From positions 2,230-9,916 of the forward strand of contig DBNM01000088.1 of NCBI GenBank assembly GCA_002299135.1: 7,687 nucleotides of DNA, in the 5' to 3' direction. The notes under the pieces are model-generated. The model did no database searches and was not told the DNA's origin. It worked only from the letters and a program-made list of their open reading frames with translations. The DNA is from Candidatus Neomicrothrix sp. UBA672 (GTDB lineage: Bacteria > Actinomycetota > Acidimicrobiia > Acidimicrobiales > MedAcidi-G1). How positions within the stretch are numbered: position 1 is the stretch's first letter; every line of letters begins with the position of its first letter. A program made the translations under genes and the position numbers. Positions 6,961 to 7,687 of this stretch are shown here, piece after piece.

Positions 6961-7443
6961 GTGAGGAAAATCTGTTTAATTTTGCCGGTATGTGCCATCT
7001 TGATTACCGCATCTGCATGTTCACGTGAAACTGGTTGTGACCTCCCGCGCCAAGAACCATTAAGTCCTTCTTCGAGTCTCCATTTGTTGGGAAATGCTGA
7101 AGTCGTATGGGAAACAGATCCACCTACTTCAGGACCTCACTATCCCGTACCGCCAAAAGGTGGCGATTACGACTACGCGCTAAGCAATCTCGAACAGGTC
7201 TCTTTTCTTGAATCTGGTGGCGTAATAATCCAATACCTTCCATCCATCACCAGTATTGACCAGCAAAAACTCACCTCTTTTGCCAGTGATTCTGTAATTA
7301 TTTCACCGAATGAAAAACTGAAATCTCTTCTCGTTGCAACTGCTTGGACTTGGAAGCTTTCTTGTAAAAACTATGAGTTTGAGAGTCTCGAAAAATTTAT
7401 AACCGATCATCAAGGGAAAATTTCAGCGAATCACAAAGATTGA
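6961..7443 (+). CDS. DUF3105-type predicted lipoprotein
   Basis: The 160-residue product begins with a lipoprotein signal peptide: MRK, a hydrophobic stretch ICLILPVCAILI and the lipobox LTASAC with Cys20 as the lipidated residue, so it should be anchored to the outer face of the cytoplasmic membrane. The mature part contains DPPTSGPHYP (53-62), the hallmark of DUF3105. It then has LEQVSFLESGGVIIQYLP (77-94), in the place of the family's QV..LE.GGV(L/I)(V/I)QY segment, and the C-terminal VATAWTWKLSC (125-135) followed by a final helix. Cys26 and Cys135 could form a disulfide. The biochemical function of DUF3105 is unknown. The start GTG at 6961 is chosen because it places the signal peptide exactly at the N-terminus; a GTG at 6913 would add 16 residues and overlap the divergent gene's leader. 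No Shine-Dalgarno sequence is seen. It is the only plus-strand gene and converges on the tRNA gene 6 nt beyond its stop. Confidence 0.85.
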   Translation: MRKICLILPVCAILITASACSRETGCDLPRQEPLSPSSSLHLLGNAEVVWETDPPTSGPHYPVPPKGGDYDYALSNLEQVSFLESGGVIIQYLPSITSIDQQKLTSFASDSVIISPNEKLKSLLVATAWTWKLSCKNYEFESLEKFITDHQGKISANHKD

Positions 7444-7449
7444 GTTTTG

Positions 7450-7533
7450 TACCCTGGGTGGGACTTGAACCCACACGACCTTGCGGCCAAAGGATTTTGA
7501 ATCCTTCGCGTCTGCCAATTCCGCCACCAGGGC
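7450..7533 (-). tRNA. tRNA-Leu (anticodon CAA)
   Basis: Read on the minus strand, an 84-nt class II tRNA folds fully. It has acceptor GCCCTGG paired with CCAGGGT, a 3-bp D stem GCG/CGC with the GG-containing loop, and an anticodon stem AAGGA/TCCTT with loop TTCAAAA (anticodon CAA, reading UUG). It also has a long variable arm closed on a GCAA loop and a T arm GTGGG-TTCAAGT-CCCAC. The discriminator base is A, as expected for leucine. The first acceptor pair is G1-U72 rather than G-C. The CCA end is not encoded (the next bases are CAA), so it must be added enzymatically. Confidence 0.96.
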
Positions 7534-7588
7534 AATTTAAATTTATGGAATAGCGAAATCAGTTTACCGCTGATCAATTCAAATATTC
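7534..7588 (-). promoter_or_regulatory. Upstream region of tRNA-Leu, possible promoter
   Basis: These 55 AT-rich bases separate the stop of the right-hand gene from the 5' end of the tRNA. On the minus strand, TTGATC (7576-7571) followed after 19 nt by TATTCC (7551-7546) is a poor -35/-10 candidate, about 13 nt before the tRNA. A small ATCAG/CTGAT hairpin (7574-7558) lies between them. The tRNA may instead be transcribed with the upstream gene. Confidence 0.25.
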
Positions 7589-7687
7589 TTAAAGTGGTAG
7601 TCGCAATATTCGCGACTTTCCAAAAATCGAACCGAAAATAATTTGACCTTCATTATCTAATTGCACACCAGATCCAAGAGTGTTAAA
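7589..7687 (-). CDS. C-terminal 32 codons of an unidentified protein (cut by window edge)
   Basis: An open frame enters from the right edge and ends in TAA at 7591-7589. The 32 visible residues end in QIIFGSIFGKSRILRLPL and contain GSGVQLDNEGQ. The alternation of hydrophobic residues with a D-N-E-G turn looks like beta strands of a propeller or sandwich, perhaps a sugar-lactonase or NHL-like protein. That is a guess from one strand pair; I do not recognise the family. The tRNA-Leu gene follows 55 nt downstream on the same strand. Confidence 0.55.
   Translation of the reverse strand, partial: FNTLGSGVQLDNEGQIIFGSIFGKSRILRLPL

Noticed and set aside
1..7687. CRISPR arrays, insertion sequences, attachment sites, phage or defence genes
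   Set aside because: No regular spaced repeats, transposase or integrase motifs, or terminal inverted repeats were seen. The intact tRNA-Leu has no repeated 3' end in the window.

Overview
The window is a chromosomal housekeeping segment from a bacterium that looks actinobacterial, probably a low-to-moderate GC (roughly 40% by eye) uncultured lineage such as a marine Acidimicrobiia-type organism. The phylum rests on several signs. The gene order pdtaR - polA - rpsA - coaE - uvrB is the order I recall from Mycobacterium tuberculosis (Rv1626 ... Rv1633). The response regulator has an ANTAR output domain. UvrB has the actinobacterial-style Walker A (GKSATVAW). PolA has Tyr instead of Phe in motif B and a decayed proofreading domain. 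Ribosomal protein S1 has four S1 domains. The finer placement is inference only.

Layout. Seven genes on the minus strand read right to left as one tight block: a short coiled-coil protein (6898-6596), an ANTAR response regulator (6596-6018), DNA polymerase I (5978-3312), a SAM-dependent methyltransferase (about 3309-2563), ribosomal protein S1 (2518-983), dephospho-CoA kinase (959-321) and the first 92 codons of uvrB (278-1, running off the left edge). Junctions are overlapping or under 50 nt, so an operon or a few nested transcripts is likely. On the right, a DUF3105-type lipoprotein gene (6961-7443, plus strand) diverges from the block across about 60 bp. It converges on a tRNA-Leu(CAA) gene (7533-7450, minus strand) with only 6 nt between them. 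The last 99 bases hold the C-terminal 32 codons of an unidentified minus-strand gene.

How the genes work together. PolA and UvrB are partners in nucleotide-excision repair (incision complex and gap filling). S1 feeds mRNA to the ribosome and CoaE completes coenzyme A synthesis. The ANTAR regulator at the head of the block normally acts on RNA (antitermination or translation control). It is preceded by a coiled-coil protein whose stop codon overlaps the regulator's start, which suggests coupled expression. Nothing here is a defence system or a mobile element.

The points most worth a second look are the coiled-coil/ANTAR pair, a hairpin and an overlapping 12-bp palindrome at the pdtaR-polA junction that are mutually exclusive RNA folds, the inserted methyltransferase overlapping the polA stop codon, and the heavy use of TTG and GTG start codons (six of the eight genes with a visible start).
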